DNA from: Oncomelania hupensis
Taxonomy: Eukaryota; Mollusca; Gastropoda; Littorinimorpha; Pomatiopsidae
Reading direction: 5' to 3'
Assembly (NCBI GenBank): GCA_036898135.1
Contig: CM072511.1
Coordinates: forward strand, 50,034,138 to 50,098,137
Length of the DNA: 64,000 nt
Made by a program: the position numbers and the translations under genes. Each line of letters starts with the position of its first letter. Position 1 is the first letter of the stretch. The notes beneath the pieces are model-generated. The model was not told the origin of the DNA. It worked only from the letters and a program-made list of their open reading frames with translations, and made no database searches. Shown piece after piece: positions 47,601 to 60,371 of the stretch.

Positions 47601-47737
47601 CCGTGTTCTCAAGGTTGGTGGCCGAGAGACGGGAGTCAAATACTTCTGCTCGGTTACACCAGTATCAGATTGTTGTAACTGGCAAACTCCAACAATCTCA
47701 GACCTCTGTCATTTGCCTCATTGTTGCAGTGTATCAA
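44696..47737 (-). mobile_element. GGATA-tailed LINE with endonuclease, rearranged copy
   Basis: Read on minus: endonuclease fragment (47735-47654, NDRGLRLLEFASYNNLILV), an ~1.1 kb insertion (47653-46518), the endonuclease end (46513-46313, TKSRRWTWHSPN, QIDYIM, GSDHNLVM), a linker (KKPWITLELL near 46070, LLTRVKQPKISTIQSKSG near 45860) and RT motifs up to PTLFNIFLERIKSDAL near 45060. The frame then jumps at ~45035 into the ITNDEVRQTI C-terminal region, an internal deletion of roughly 650 bp spanning the catalytic FADD. The 3' end has GGATA repeats at 44696-44722. Many frameshifts; inactive. Confidence 0.85.
46518..47653 (+). repeat. Two direct repeat units inserted in the LINE endonuclease
   Basis: Unit 1 (46518-47033) and unit 2 (47219-47653) both start TGTAGCGGAAA and end GTCAAATACTT...GCTCGGTTAC. 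They are ~90 percent alike. Unit 1 has an extra ~94 bp tandem duplication (46798-46873 and 46892-46968). Both match the right arm plus loop of the foldback element at 35027-35710. 185 bp of other sequence separates the units. Confidence 0.8.
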
Positions 47738-47741
47738 ACAA

Positions 47742-48324
47742 TTGGTCGCGACAGGAAGTCCTCTCCAGGATCGCACAAACAACTGCTGCCCTGACAAGGT
47801 TGAAACCGTTTGGAAAGACAAGTCTATCAGACTACACTCCAAAGTAAGGCTGCTGCGCTCTCTTGGTATCTCTTTTTTCCTGTACGCTTGCGAAACATGG
47901 ACCGTCACAGCAGATCTACAACGAAGAAAACAAAGCCATGGAGATGAGGTGCTACCGAAGACTTCTAGGACTTTCCTATACCCCAGCACATCACCAACAA
48001 CGAAATCCGACAGACCATCACACAAGCCATTGAATAACACGATGACATGCTCACAGTGGTGAAGAAACGGAAACCCATATGATATGGCCACGTCTCCAGA
48101 GCCTCAGGCCTTGGAAAGACCATCCTGCAAGGCACGGTGCAAGGAGGCAGAATAAGAGAGACAGAAAAAGAGGTGGGAGGACAACATTCGAGAATGGACT
48201 GGCTTGACACTGAGCTAAGCCATCAGGGTTGCTGAGGACAGAGAAAGATGGAGTACGCTTGTTAAACAATCGTCTGTGGTGCCCCAACGACCTTCGAGTT
48301 ACGGGTTAGGATAGGATAGAATAG
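47742..48324 (+). mobile_element. GGATA-tailed LINE, 3' fragment, head to head with the previous copy
   Basis: Starts CGACAGGAAGTCCTCTCC (motif E region) and runs to GTTACGGGTTAGGATAGGAT. Frameshifted and with small deletions. It abuts the minus-strand copy within ~5 bp. Confidence 0.8.
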
Positions 48325-50324
48325 TTTAAGACAGAACTGGCAAGTGATCACAGCGGACCGTTTAGAAGACTCATCGGCATTCAACAGAGTGGACCATAAA
48401 TTAATATTCTTACAGTAATTCTAAATATTGCGAAGAGGCCGCGAATATGCAAGATAACCAATTTCACACAGGTGACCGTTGGCGCATCATAGTCTCTTTG
48501 CATAGTGCTTGATGTCGACGTAGGTTCCGTTCATCTGTGCAAATTCTATGCACTGAGCAATTTGTCTGCCTCTTCTATCAAGGTCTAAGTAAACGGATAG
48601 CGCTTTATCTCAATTTGGACAGCATTTTGTCACAGGCGGGCCCCGTGTTGACTGTAAGGTGATTGATAGGCTGTGGTGGCCTCGGGGAAAAAAAACTGGC
48701 TTTGATGGAGCGGCGGCGACAGTGGTTTCTACCCTGATTGGCGAAGCGATTGGGGAGTTTGGCCATGCTCCGTGTGCTAATGTTTTCCACTAAGGTCGGC
48801 TGAAAGTCAAGCTCGATTCCACCTTTGGGACTGCTCTCGGCGACGTATCAAAATAGACTATTGACCGACTGCAGGCGAAGAGGGTATAGAACTATAGATC
48901 ATGAATTCTCCAAGCATGTAGACGATATATAACAGCATGTATATTGTAGCATTTCATTGTAACACATCTATTTGGTACCTTTTGGAATTGGGGATGTTAG
49001 AACGTGTGTGTGTGTGTGTGTTTGTGTTTGTGTATGTGTGAGTATGCATGCAACAAGTTTAACACAATCGAATATTGTAGTCGGCGTCCTTCAGACAAGC
49101 AGTTTTATGAGAATATGAGTGTACACCTTGGGTGTGATGATGATGTTCTCCAAGATTAACTTTCAGGCAGCATATCTGTTTACGACTCCACCACTCTAAG
49201 CACTCGTAAATAGGCCCATTTAGAAGAATAAGCATGAATGCAAGAATGAAATATTGCATAAAGCAGATCTAGTATATCGTCATTAGCGGGGTTTTTTAAA
49301 GACGAAAATTGTGTGAACACGCTGATTTATGAGGTCGCCCTAATTCCACCCTTCGTCTTAATTTAAACGTTTTCGCATAAGAAGAAAGATGCAGTTAACA
49401 TTATTATTCTGTTTAAATTTGTAATACTTTTAACATCAATAAAAGCGTGTTCTTTTTAAAGTAGAATAATTTTATACCACAATTAATCCATTATACGAAG
49501 GAAATTATATTCACCTCATATTTCCCCTGCGTAAACGCACGCACACCGGCACAGTTAAATGAGGTTAGCATATAGCGAGTTACGGTAGTAACGGTAGCTT
49601 AGTTTATATCTTTTGTAGTAGATTTAAGGGTAATACATCCAGGTTAGGGTACCATAGGTATTTAGATTGTACCTTTTGTGGTGGATTTACTTCTTCTGCA
49701 GTTACTGTTAGAAAAGATACCAACGACATAGTTCTCCTTGGACATCAAAGGATTGCACACCTGGAAAATTGGGTCTTGCCCCACAAATCTGCAGAAAACG
49801 ACACCTGCAGCTCATCAGCCTCAAAGCCATCGGTCTCATGAAAACGATATTGTCCCTAGCCGACCCCGCCTCAGACCCTATGGGTCTTATTAAGCTTTCC
49901 CTTCATCTGACTGAAATATTAGTACACAACTAACCTGCGCTTCCTCCTCGGTAAACTTCCGAGCTATTATGCATGAAAGTCGTTTTCTGCAAGCTTTCTT
50001 CCAATCTGCAAAGCAAATGTGCATGCTATACAAGCGTAGCTGTAAGACTGAGGTCTCCCTCCTCCCTCTAGTCAGCAGTAGAGAGAGTAGACCTCGTCGG
50101 TGTCGGCTACGCTGTACGATCCTTCTTGTAAGAGTCTCCTTCTCGTACTTCTTCCTCAATAAGCTACAAAAGTCTCCTCTCTGAAAATCCTTACCGGGAA
50201 GAGAGGGGACTATAAACTGATTAAATAAATTCTTCCTCGAGCGCTTAAAGTAATTGCGTAATGTAGCCTAAAACGCCGTTTGTTTAGTACCTCCGATAGT
50301 TTATCACATTACACCTAATGAGTC
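48325..50324. other. no recognisable gene
   Basis: 2 kb of anonymous DNA; a GT-rich patch at 49004-49050. Short frames on both strands lack domains. Confidence 0.4.
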
Positions 50325-50373
50325 AAATGGGTTCCTCGGGTGGCTTAAGTTATATTCTGCATCCGCCAGCGCC
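50325..50373 (+). mobile_element. SINE left part, CTTGAGTTAGATC family (interrupted)
   Basis: CCTCGGGTGGCTTAAGTTAT and CCGCCAGCGCCTT are continued at 50984-51055 by AGCTCTTGAACTGGAAAGGC. The SINE is therefore split by the element at 50403-50983. Confidence 0.5.
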
Positions 50374-50402
50374 TTAATTTGTTAGTTATTCATTGCTTAC
50401 AG

Positions 50403-50983
50403 GGTCCAGCGGACTGCAACGAGCCCAATCAGGGCCATACAATCAAGATCACAACTTGGCTGAAAGAGTACTCACCCCTGATCCGCATAAAAGATCTGCC
50501 CAAACAACCCTAGTGGTAAAACTGAAGGCACTCCATCAGCCGGTCACTTTACAATAAAGGCATCCCCCCACGCAGGGGACGCTGAGGCTATACTCTAATT
50601 TATCAACCCCTCGTTTATAAACACAAAATAGAATACAAACATCATTATAAAAATTTAATATCAGCAAAACACAAACATATAAAATTGTTGCCTAATAATA
50701 ACATCATAGGAATCCCCAGTGACCATTTGGCAAAAAGCGTTCAATATTCCCAAGCTGATCCAACAGACCTCACACACAAATGAGGAGTTTTGTCCCGGAA
50801 GAGGTTTCAAGAAAACAGATATGTTGACTGGTCTAGCGAAGACGAAGATAGTATAGTAGATTGATAGAACAGAGTAGGAATAAGAAAGAAAACAGGAGAA
50901 AGACAGCGACAGTGGGAACTTAAAGCACTAACTTTCCAGAAAGTGGAGATACTATTTATACTGAAACCCCCGGCACACCCAGC
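50403..50983 (-). mobile_element. Unclassified TPRT element, copy 3
   Basis: Colinear with 13289-13822 and 43791-44485 (shared CCGCATAAAAGATCTGCC, TAATAACATCATAGGAA and GACAGCGACAGTGGGAA blocks). The minus strand carries TATAAATAG near 50951-50959. It lies inside a SINE; a diverged duplication (CCAGCGCCTT / CCAGCTCTT) may mark the insertion. Confidence 0.65.
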
Positions 50984-51022
50984 TCTTGAACTGGAAAGGC
51001 GCTATATAAGAACGATAAAATA

Positions 51023-51054
<32 letters not shown>

Positions 51055-51055
51055 G
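50984..51055 (+). mobile_element. SINE right part with (AAAT)n tail
   Basis: AACTGGAAAGGCGCTATATA, AGAACGATAAAATATT and (AAAT)n at 51024-51055. Confidence 0.6.
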
Positions 51056-52354
51056 ATGTTATGCAATGCAGCATCGCCGTATTGAATATCTTATTACTCT
51101 TATTATCTGATAGGTTAAAGTATGATTTTACATTAGAAAACAATCACAACAACAACAACAACAACAAAGATCTTATTACATCCTTTTCCTCAGATAGACA
51201 TCTTTTTTTTTTTTTTTGCTCAACATTCCTCACCACAGGAATCAGGTTTCGATATTTTAGAGCGAATTTGTGAGAGAGAAAAAACTGGAACAACAACAAC
51301 AACAATTCTTCTTAAAATTTAAGATGATTAATTCGACAGGGCTCAACATTTGACACCACATTGTTCATGTTACATTTTTCTTGATTGCTCTTCTTCTCGC
51401 CTTTAGCAATGTTGCAAGATTTGACATTAGCAAATGAGCACAAGGATGCGGATAGATAATGGAACAGTATTTGTTTTCCTTCCCTCTGGTTGAGCCCATT
51501 TGTTTATTGCTTTGTTTAGAAGAAGAGAACAGATGCAGGTCAGCAGGATTGAGAACAGAAATGCTTTGTAACATCAGCCATAAGGGTCTCCCTATGGCCG
51601 CCTTTCTTTCTTTCATTTCCTTTTCATATGTTATCTTATCTTAGCTTATCTGATGCTCTGGAACATCAGTTACAACATGGTCTCCCTATCTTTCTTGCTT
51701 TCATGTCCTTTTCATTTGTTATATTATATCATCTTTGTATTATCTTATCTATTTTTTTCGCTTCGCTCTGTACCCATTTCGTTTTCTTTCATTTCCTGCT
51801 TTTGTCTCTTTCGGTTACGTTTTTTCTTGTTGTTGTTGTTGTGGTTGTTTTGTTATCCCATATTTTATTTTTTACGTTCTTTCTTCCCCGCCCCTCACCT
51901 CCCAACTCCCTTACCCCTTCTCCCTCCACCCCACCCCCCTCTTCCATCTCAGCCGTTCTACAAGCTTCCTCCTCGGTAACATTAGACCTGCAATAAGCCT
52001 TGTGGTATCTGCTCTGTTTTATTAACACGCCTTCGGTTTGTATCCACAGAGAACCCAAACCGGGGATTCTCAAACTCCCAGCCCCACCCTTGATTCGCTT
52101 TCACCTGAGGTGATTAGAATGATTATGGCCTGAGCAGTACACGAGTTGCCACTCTGGCTGGCGGGGAGCGAATGGCGAGACAACAGAGAAAAAGACTGTA
52201 AAGCTGTCTCTTTTTCCACTGAGGCACGTGCAACCCGAGGCCAAATCTGCACCGTGCTTCCACGACGTCACCCATCAGTCAGCAAGCATAGCGGGCATTG
52301 TTACACACGGCTCATGGCCTACTTCGTCCTGTACGACGCTATATCAAACGAGGC
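51056..52354. other. no recognisable gene
   Basis: AT- and pyrimidine-rich DNA; a CT-rich plus-strand tract at 51600-51960 produces several overlapping open frames that are compositional. Confidence 0.4.
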
Positions 52355-52437
52355 GCCAGACTATGCGTCCAAAGGCTGCAAGTGCGCGCCTCAGGCGGCT
52401 TCAGTTAGATGCTGTATTGACCAGCGCCTTGAGCAGC
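52355..52437 (+). mobile_element. SINE left part (interrupted by a LINE)
   Basis: GCGCCTCAGGCGGCTTCAGT and GACCAGCGCCTTGAGCAGC continue after the LINE at 53375 with ACTCGAACTGGAAGGATGC. Confidence 0.65.
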
Positions 52438-53362
52438 TCAATCAATCAATCAATATTTCATTTATTGTCTATTCACGCATTCAGGTGATATTAGACATTA
52501 ATTAATAACAACGACAATATCAATCAAATCACAATTAAGAAACCTTATAACAAAATGGAATGAAAGGGGAAGAGGGATTTAACACCAAACTAAAGTCCCC
52601 TATACGCATCTGTGTCCGGGGACGGTAATCTACCCACTGAACTGAACTGAACACCAAACTAGAAAAGTCTACCAATAGGAGTCATTGCAATAATTTTCAC
52701 AACTGCTGTTATCTGTGAATGATGTAATACATCATCTAAAGAATGTCCATATTCAGTCAAATGATGTCCTTGGTTTTTATGCAATGCATTTAAAACTGGA
52801 CATTCAAATAAAATATGGTAAACTAATATATTTTTGCACCACATACACTGAATATCTGCTGAATATTTAGTATTCCATGAGTTCATTCTTAACTTGTATA
52901 TTAATTTTGACAACTGTCGTGAACAGTTTTTAATGCTAGTATCTTGACATACTATATTTTTTCTAATAAGGAATACATTTTAGGACAGCACATACTCAAA
53001 TTGTTGACATAAATAGAATCTAATGATCTTAGTGCTCCCTCTTTGGCTAACTTGTCACACACTTCGTTCCAATGAATTCCACAATGTGCTGGAACCCAAC
53101 AGAAATCAACAACTGTACTTCTAAGGAATATACAATGGATCATATGTTTATTTTCATATATGAATTCATTTCTTACTTCGGAATTACTTTGTTTTAAAGC
53201 ATACAAAACCGCTTTTGAATCGACACAAATCAGTAAACCAAAGAGCTCATAAAGTCATAATGTAGTTGAGAGCCATTACAATAGCATAAAGCTCACTGGT
53301 AAATATAGAAAACCCCTTTCCTAGATAATATGAGCGTCTTACATTTAATGCAGGAATGATAA
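52438..53362 (-). mobile_element. RNase-H LINE, copy 3, 5'-truncated with TSD
   Basis: Perfect 12-bp repeats GCCTTGAGCAGC (52426-52437 and 53363-53374) flank it. Minus-strand frames: LIIPALNVRRSYYLGKGFSI, FTSELYAIVMAL (RNase H Glu), then after a frameshift FCWVPAHCGIHWNEVCDKLA (RNase H His and an N-E-x-x-D variant end), then NSWNTKYSADIQCMWCKNIL and HILFECPVLNAL (zinc knuckle). The 3'UTR ends with (TTGA)n at 52438-52454. One 57 bp insertion lies inside the 3' part. Confidence 0.8.
52593..52649 (+). mobile_element. 57 bp tail-only retroposon insertion
   Basis: Perfect 12-bp repeats AACACCAAACTA (52581-52592 and 52650-52661) flank a stem-loop (GTCCCC/GGGGAC, 52595-52623), GGTAATCTACC and CTGAA repeats. 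This is the terminal ~45 bp of the LINE/SINE tail family and nothing else. Confidence 0.85.
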
Positions 53363-53414
53363 GCCTTGAGCAGCACTCGAACTGGAAGGATGCATAAATA
53401 AACGAGACCTCATA

Positions 53415-54596
53415 CTTATACGTAAAGGGAGAAAGTTTTAAACAGGACCGGCTTATACGAGCTCTCTTCTTGCCTATCTTGTCAAACCTTGATCGCTTGT
53501 CATATGTGTTTTCATAGGATTTCTTTTGCTTAAAGGGTCCCCAAAACAGGTTTACCCTAAAATTCACATTGTTATTGCATTAAACAGTGATGACGTGTGC
53601 TTTCGTTGCTCAAAACTAACCGCTAAGGTTTGAACGTTCCATTTCTGTTCTGACAGGGAGTGATTTCCCTTGTTTAACAGTACTCCGATACCGTAGCCGT
53701 GTGACCTTTTGACCCTATTTCTGAATGAACCCCGCTGCTTCAAGAGTGAGTTTTGGGGTGTTAACGGTAGGGTGGGGTCTGTTGTATTAACGTAAAACGA
53801 AAAACATGACCGAACAACGTGTTTTTTTTAAATGGGTTTTGCCTCTTATATTGCTATTTTCAGCTCAAGAGTGGTGGCTAGCGGTCGCTATTGATAGGCA
53901 CCCCCCTCCCACCCCCGAATTTATTTTATTGATTTAAGAAATAACCATATTTTCTAAAGAGTTTCTTGTTGTTGTAAGCTTATTTTTCAGTGGGTCCATC
54001 CTCACTGTGAATGTTAAAAGGATCTGTCAACGGGAAGTGATCGAAGTGGGTCTCTTTAAACCAAGGCTTTGTCAAGTTTCAGCTACGCTGTATGTAACTT
54101 TACCATACTGCTTTTCCTACCATTGAGTATTCGAGACTTCCAATGTCTGATACAGCTAGATTCGTAGACAGGTAGGTCTACACCTCATATGAGATATCAA
54201 GCATATTCCTTTGTTCTTACACTCAGCATGGAACTTGAGGCTTCTGATGTCTGTACATAGAGACCTCTGGCAGTGGTTTCAGGCCTGGTTGTATAACTTT
54301 GCAGGTGATTTATAGGGTTTCGATTCTGTTGTTTTTTGGCGCACCAGGGCGCCTGCTGGTATTTTGTGTGATAAACCTTTAGCAAGTAGTCTTTCTAACA
54401 GGGAAGTGCGCTATATGAAAACAATTTTGAATTCATGAGTACGGATAACCTTGATTCTTACAAAGCGCCTACAATTAAAGCCTGATAATTTGCATGCATG
54501 CTTATATAATGATACTTTTATTACTGCTTCTGCTACTGCTGCTGCTACTATTATTTCTACTACTATTACTACTAAAAGGCTTTTTGTAATGCCTTA
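53415..54596. other. no recognisable gene
   Basis: Anonymous; a compound CTG/CTA-like trinucleotide patch at 54515-54572 and a GCGCTATATGAAAACAATTT retroposon-tail-like motif at 54409. Confidence 0.4.
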
Positions 54597-54755
54597 CTCA
54601 GTAAACCTATGAACATACTCCGTAAACTTATAAACATACTCCGTAAACTCATAAACATACTCCATAAACTCATAAACATACTCCGTAAACTCATAAACAT
54701 ACTCCGTAAACTCCTAACCATACTCCGTAAACTCAAAAACATACTCCGTAAACCC
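54597..54755 (+). repeat. 21-bp minisatellite, ~7.5 copies
   Basis: The unit ACTCCGTAAACTCATAAACAT has single-base variants between copies and no length variants. Confidence 0.9.
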
Positions 54756-55489
54756 TGATGCTTATTATATTCTTACGCTTTCTGCTGGCGTGTGGTATTC
54801 CCGATATTGTTTTTCCGTGGTCTGCCAACTAGTACTAAAACCACAATCGTACTATATACACACAGAAAAAAAGACTATCATCAGCATGATGATTAGCAAC
54901 ACGTGCATAGATGCGTATTAAATGTACTGCAACAACACATTTTGTCATGACTGTGCCAACTCACGAGGTTACATGCAGGTTGCTAACTAAGGACGGACGT
55001 ATAAGAAATCTCCTTTGAAGATAGGTAAAGATCGTACGAACACTATGAATATTTACTAAATTGCAACATTGCATTAAATAAATATTCAAGGTTTTTTTCT
55101 TGATCAAGGGTAAATATATACTCGGTTGGAGCATTGCATGAAATAAACGTTCACACTATTCTTGATCGAACGTAACTGCCGTCATTAAATGTTATAAATA
55201 AATTAATACATAACCACTGCAAAGTCTAAAAACCTTTGAACTTGTGAAGTTTTCTTCCTCTCTGCTTACACGCCTGTTATGCTCTTTACATCATCTGCAG
55301 CCGCATATGCCTAATTGTTGATATAATGTTAATGTTAGCCTGCCATCTTGAATCAGTTTTACATTGTTGTCTGTCTGTACTGCCTCCTCATTGCGAAAAC
55401 TTGTTCTATCCTGATTAATATCACGCGATAGCACCCCTCCCTGTAAACACGCTAGCACGCACCTCACCTCGAACAGTCCCCAGACCTTG
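54756..55489. other. no recognisable feature
   Basis: Anonymous AT-rich DNA. Confidence 0.4.
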
Positions 55490-55745
55490 CTGATCATCGG
55501 GCGTTGGGTTGGGAGGCAAGAGGGCAGAACAATCAGATATGCTCCTCCTTAGCGTTCTGGTGGTAGCTGTTGACAGGAGGTCTGGCATGGTCATGTCGGT
55601 CCATTCTTTGACGTGGTCAGACCAGCTTAGGCGTCCTTTACTGGTCTACAACGGGCCGTCCACCGCCCCTTGTTGAAGGATAGTCCACGCCTCACATCCA
55701 TACAGCAGGATGGACACAAACGCCGTGTATGCACCTGGCTGTTGT
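55490..55745 (-). mobile_element. LINE C-terminal fragment of another family
   Basis: The minus strand reads AFVSILLYGCEAWTILQ, a stop, then SKGRLSWSDHVKEWTDMTMP and DLLSTATTR. LLYGCEAWT and W..HV.EWT..T..DLL are C-terminal LINE RT motifs. The spacing between them is far too short, implying an internal deletion. The sequence is distinct from the GGATA family. Confidence 0.6.
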
Positions 55746-55754
55746 TGTTCAACA

Positions 55755-55825
55755 CACACACACAGATACTCTCTCTCACACACACGCACGCACGCACACA
55801 CAACACACACACACACACACACACT
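55755..55825 (+). repeat. (CA)n microsatellite
   Basis: CA units with CACGCACG interruptions. Confidence 0.9.
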
Positions 55826-56318
55826 TTAAGCAACACAAAAAAGGTCAGTTGTAGACACCATGAAGTTAACAAGAAACAAGAAAATGCAGAAATCCACACA
55901 ACAGTGTTGTATTTTGTCATTGTTGTTTCTGCGTTGGTTTTTTTTCTTTACGTGTTTCTTCTCAAGACTTTCCAATGTTCTCGGTCGTGTTCAAGAAGAC
56001 AAGGAAAAAAAAAGAAGATTCTCTGAAGATTGATAGTGGCTTTCTCATGACTGTTCACTGTCCTCGGTCTTGTTCAAGAAAACAAGAAAGATAAAAAAAA
56101 AAAACAAGGTTGCCTGATGATTGATAGCGGTATCACTCTTAACAGTCAACAGCATCTAATAATATGTTTCAATCGTGTTAGCTGACAAATGGGTACATAA
56201 GACATAGAAAACACGGATGATAAATGATTCACAGCTCGTTTTTGACGCCCATATGTGCAGCAAGCAATATGAGTCAACGTATTAACCAATCTAAACCCAA
56301 TAAAATCCAGTTTAAAGA
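55826..56318. other. Anonymous DNA with a local direct duplication
   Basis: TCAAGA(A)GACAAG...GAAGATTGATAG(T/C)GG occurs at about 55989 and again at about 56073, ~85 bp apart. Confidence 0.4.
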
Positions 56319-56382
56319 TATCCTATCCTATCATTTCCTATCCCGTAACTCAAAGGTAGTTGGGGCACCACAGACGATAGTT
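56319..56382 (-). mobile_element. GGATA-tailed LINE, 64 bp 3' end
   Basis: Reverse complement of the last ~60 bp of the family: CCTATCCCGTAACTC, GGGGCACCACAGACGAT. Confidence 0.75.
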
Positions 56383-56619
56383 TATTGTGCAAAACCCTTC
56401 ATGCTGTTTCGGCACCTTCAGCTGCGAGAACCACAAAAAAGACATCTGCAACTGTTCCTCAATAGTCCGACAGGAAACTGCTATCCGATGAGGGTTAAAT
56501 GTTCTTTCAATGGGGAAGTCATTATAAATGCCTTATAGAGATAATGAAAACTTGGTTCCGAGGTCTAAGTAATTAAGTGCATGTACATCTTGTCCCGTTT
56601 TGCTCAGAGGTTTTTGTAC

Positions 56620-57404
56620 TATCCTATCCTATGCTATCCCGTAACTCGAAAGTCATTGAAGCACCACAGACGGTCATTTAACCAGCGTACTCCATCTTTC
56701 TCCGTCCTCATCAACTCCCATGGCTCGAATGTTGTCCTCCCACCTCTTTTTCTGTCTCCCTCTTCTTCTGCCTCCTTGCACTGTGCCTTGCAGGATGGTC
56801 TTTGCAAGACCTGATGCTTTGGTGACATGGCCATACCATCGGAATTTCGTTTTTATCACCACTGTGAGCATGTCATCGTGTTGTCGAATGGCTTGTGTGA
56901 TGGTCTGTCGGACTTCGTCGTTGGTGATGTGCTGCGTATAGGAAATGCCCAGAAGTCATCTGTAGCACCTCATCTCCATGCTTTGTATTCTTCGTTGTAG
57001 GTCTGCTGTGATGGTTCATGTAATGCAAGTGTATAGGACGATGGAGATTACAAGGGAGCGCAGCAGCCTTACCTTCGAGTGTAGACTGATGATCCTGTCT
57101 TTCCAAATGGGCTTCAACCTTGTCAGGGCAGCAGTTCTTTGTTCAATCCTGGACAGGTCTTCCTGTCGGGACCCTTTGTCTGATATAATGGCTCCTAAAT
57201 ATTTGAAGCTATGCACTATGTTGAGGGATTGGCCTTGGACTTTACATGTATGTCTGTGTTGGAGCCATTGGTGTTGTTGGTCATCATTTTGGCCTTCTCT
57301 GCATGCCCTTATTCCCATTCCATAGGCTCTGGAGGCGGTGTCTCTTTACCAGCTTTTCAAGTTCTTTTTCATCTCCAACCAATCCATCAATGTCATCTAC
57401 AAAA
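56620..57404 (-). mobile_element. GGATA-tailed LINE, 5'-truncated copy with TSD
   Basis: Perfect 12-bp repeats AGGTTTTTGTAC lie at 56608-56619 and 57405-57416. The minus strand begins VDDIDGLVGDEKELEKL (just past the first Phe-Ala of FADD) and proceeds through QGQSLNIVHSFKYLGAIIS and KFRWYGHVTKASGLAKTILQ to the GGATA end. It contains frameshifts and a ~30 bp deletion, so it is inactive. Confidence 0.85.
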
Positions 57405-57416
57405 AGGTTTTTGTAC

Positions 57417-58734
57417 AGTACTTCTAAAATATGAGATATAAAGCAATCCCACTTTTTACCATCTGACTATCATGATCGCAACTTACAGTATTAGCAGCCC
57501 CGCCAATTTGTTTCTGTCGGCAAAGTTATATGTTATATAATCCAATATATTGATACTTTTACGCGCGTTTTGCTGTGGTGTTTCCATTGTAGTTTCGCTC
57601 GTCTTTTAGGTGGCTACGCTTGTCTCTGTGCTCGGAGCCACCCCGTCGTCGACTTCTTCCGGTTGTTTGTTTACCTTCGTGCTGAGTAGGTATGTTGATT
57701 GGAAAGTCAATTGTGTTGTTTTTGGGGAACCGGTAGTTGACGTTTTGTGTTGGCAGCCCTGTTTCTCTTTGACTGATGGCAATCTTTTTCGATAATTTTA
57801 CGACGCCCGCTTGTTTGTCTGCAAAGCATTGTTAAAACTACAAGGACCATGTTGAACGTGCTATGTGAAGTTCTCAGACGACAGTTTACCGGTGTAACTG
57901 TCAGAGCCTAGTATTTCAGGTTGAATTGTGGCTTCCTTCCACCCACAGGTAGGCATTGACGGATGCCTCGTTATTGGCGATGAAACGTTTAGTTACTGAG
58001 TTCTGTTTTAGAACCTCTTAACATCGATTCCTGACAAATTTTCTGCTACATTTTTTTGGGGGCGGTGCGTGATGTGGGGGAGAGGGGGGGAAGGTGAGAG
58101 GTGAGGTTTAAGTTAATTCCCCCATTCATCAACAACCAACCACCAACACGGCTGTTTTTTGTTTTTTTTCTTCTTTATTTTATAATCCCCTGTTTATTTT
58201 TTTTAAGGGGGCAAGTATGTCTTTGTGACATAAGCACCTTTAATGGGTGTGCTTTTTCATTCTAATTACTCATATGACTTCATCGCACCTGTTCTTTAAG
58301 AGCTCACATGTTGCAGCTTAGCGGTCTTTTCCAATTGTTGCGTACCAGCTTTATCTGTGCTCGATTTGAGTTGGGTTTACTTTGCGCGCGTATCTTGCCA
58401 GACAATGGCATTCTTTAACGTCATTCTTGACACGCTTTGAACGATTTAAGATCCTGGAACGAGGGATGAAAATGTATGTCGCCCCGTTCATCTTGACAAT
58501 TTCTCTGCACTTGTGATGGTAAAGTGTTCTTTTACAGCTTTTTGTCATTGCTGAAAGTTTCCAGCAGGGGTTTTGAAACAAAATAAATCTGTCGATTGCA
58601 GCTCTCGAAAGATGCTGTCACCAGCAATAACTGAAGAACAAGATGAAGATGCGCTCATGTTGTAAGTTGCGTAATCCTGAACCTGTTTGGGCGGAGAACG
58701 TGGTTACGCCGTTTGTTTTATTTTATATATTGTT
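57417..58734. other. no recognisable gene
   Basis: Anonymous DNA with G-rich (58075-58100) and T-rich patches. Confidence 0.4.
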
Positions 58735-59110
58735 CTTAACTAGGGCTATTCTAGCCCTAGAGCTGCTCAAGGCGCTGGCTGATAGATCTCACTCAAGCCC
58801 CCTAAAGGCGCCAACTGGCTGCTGTAGGCGCATCGTCTAACGCCCCCGACAACTGAGCACAAAACAGGACGACAGGAGTGGGGTTGGCTGAGACACTATT
58901 TGTGCGCACTGAGCATGACTTTGCATGTGACGTGGAATTAAAATGTTCAGCGCCTTACAAGTCAACATCATCATCATAGTGCTTGCTGGGTTTGTTGGTG
59001 TAACTGGCGCTCACCAGTCTACGACATGAGCGTCAGGATCTTTAAAGTCGGCTGAATGCATATGTACACAGACAAGACCTCTGTTTGTACTCTCATCCGT
59101 TTCACGAATC
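58735..59110 (-). mobile_element. SINE fragment related to 11357-11852
   Basis: GAGCTGCTCAAGGCGCTGG, CGACAACTGAGCACAAAAC and CATGAGCGTCAGGATCTTTA are in the order seen at 11460-11670. The tRNA head is missing; a stray piece (CTCATCGGAAGGAGT) appears at 59583, beyond the next satellite. Confidence 0.6.
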
Positions 59111-59362
59111 CTAAACTATATAGATAGCAATTTCCCCAGTAAAGATTTATTTTAATTTACTAGATCGCAGATTCATTGAAACAGATGTATCTTGTTTAGC
59201 TTTCACGGGTGGGATTGTGATGTAAATATTGGCACAAATACTACTTGTCATAGGAAGCTGCCTACTGATCTATTGTTACAGTGTTCCAGGTAGGAGAACA
59301 GTCATTTCGAGTTTCCCCTAATGTCAAATAACAATAGTATACCTCTTATAAATAAATATGAA

Positions 59363-60362
<1,000 letters not shown>

Positions 60363-60371
60363 TTGGTCTTG

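Noticed and set aside
51628..52025. Overlapping 96-122 codon genes
   Set aside because: All frames over this pyrimidine-rich tract are open because stop codons are depleted by composition; no motif in any.
54597..54755. CRISPR array
   Set aside because: Units are contiguous without unique spacers, in a eukaryotic context.
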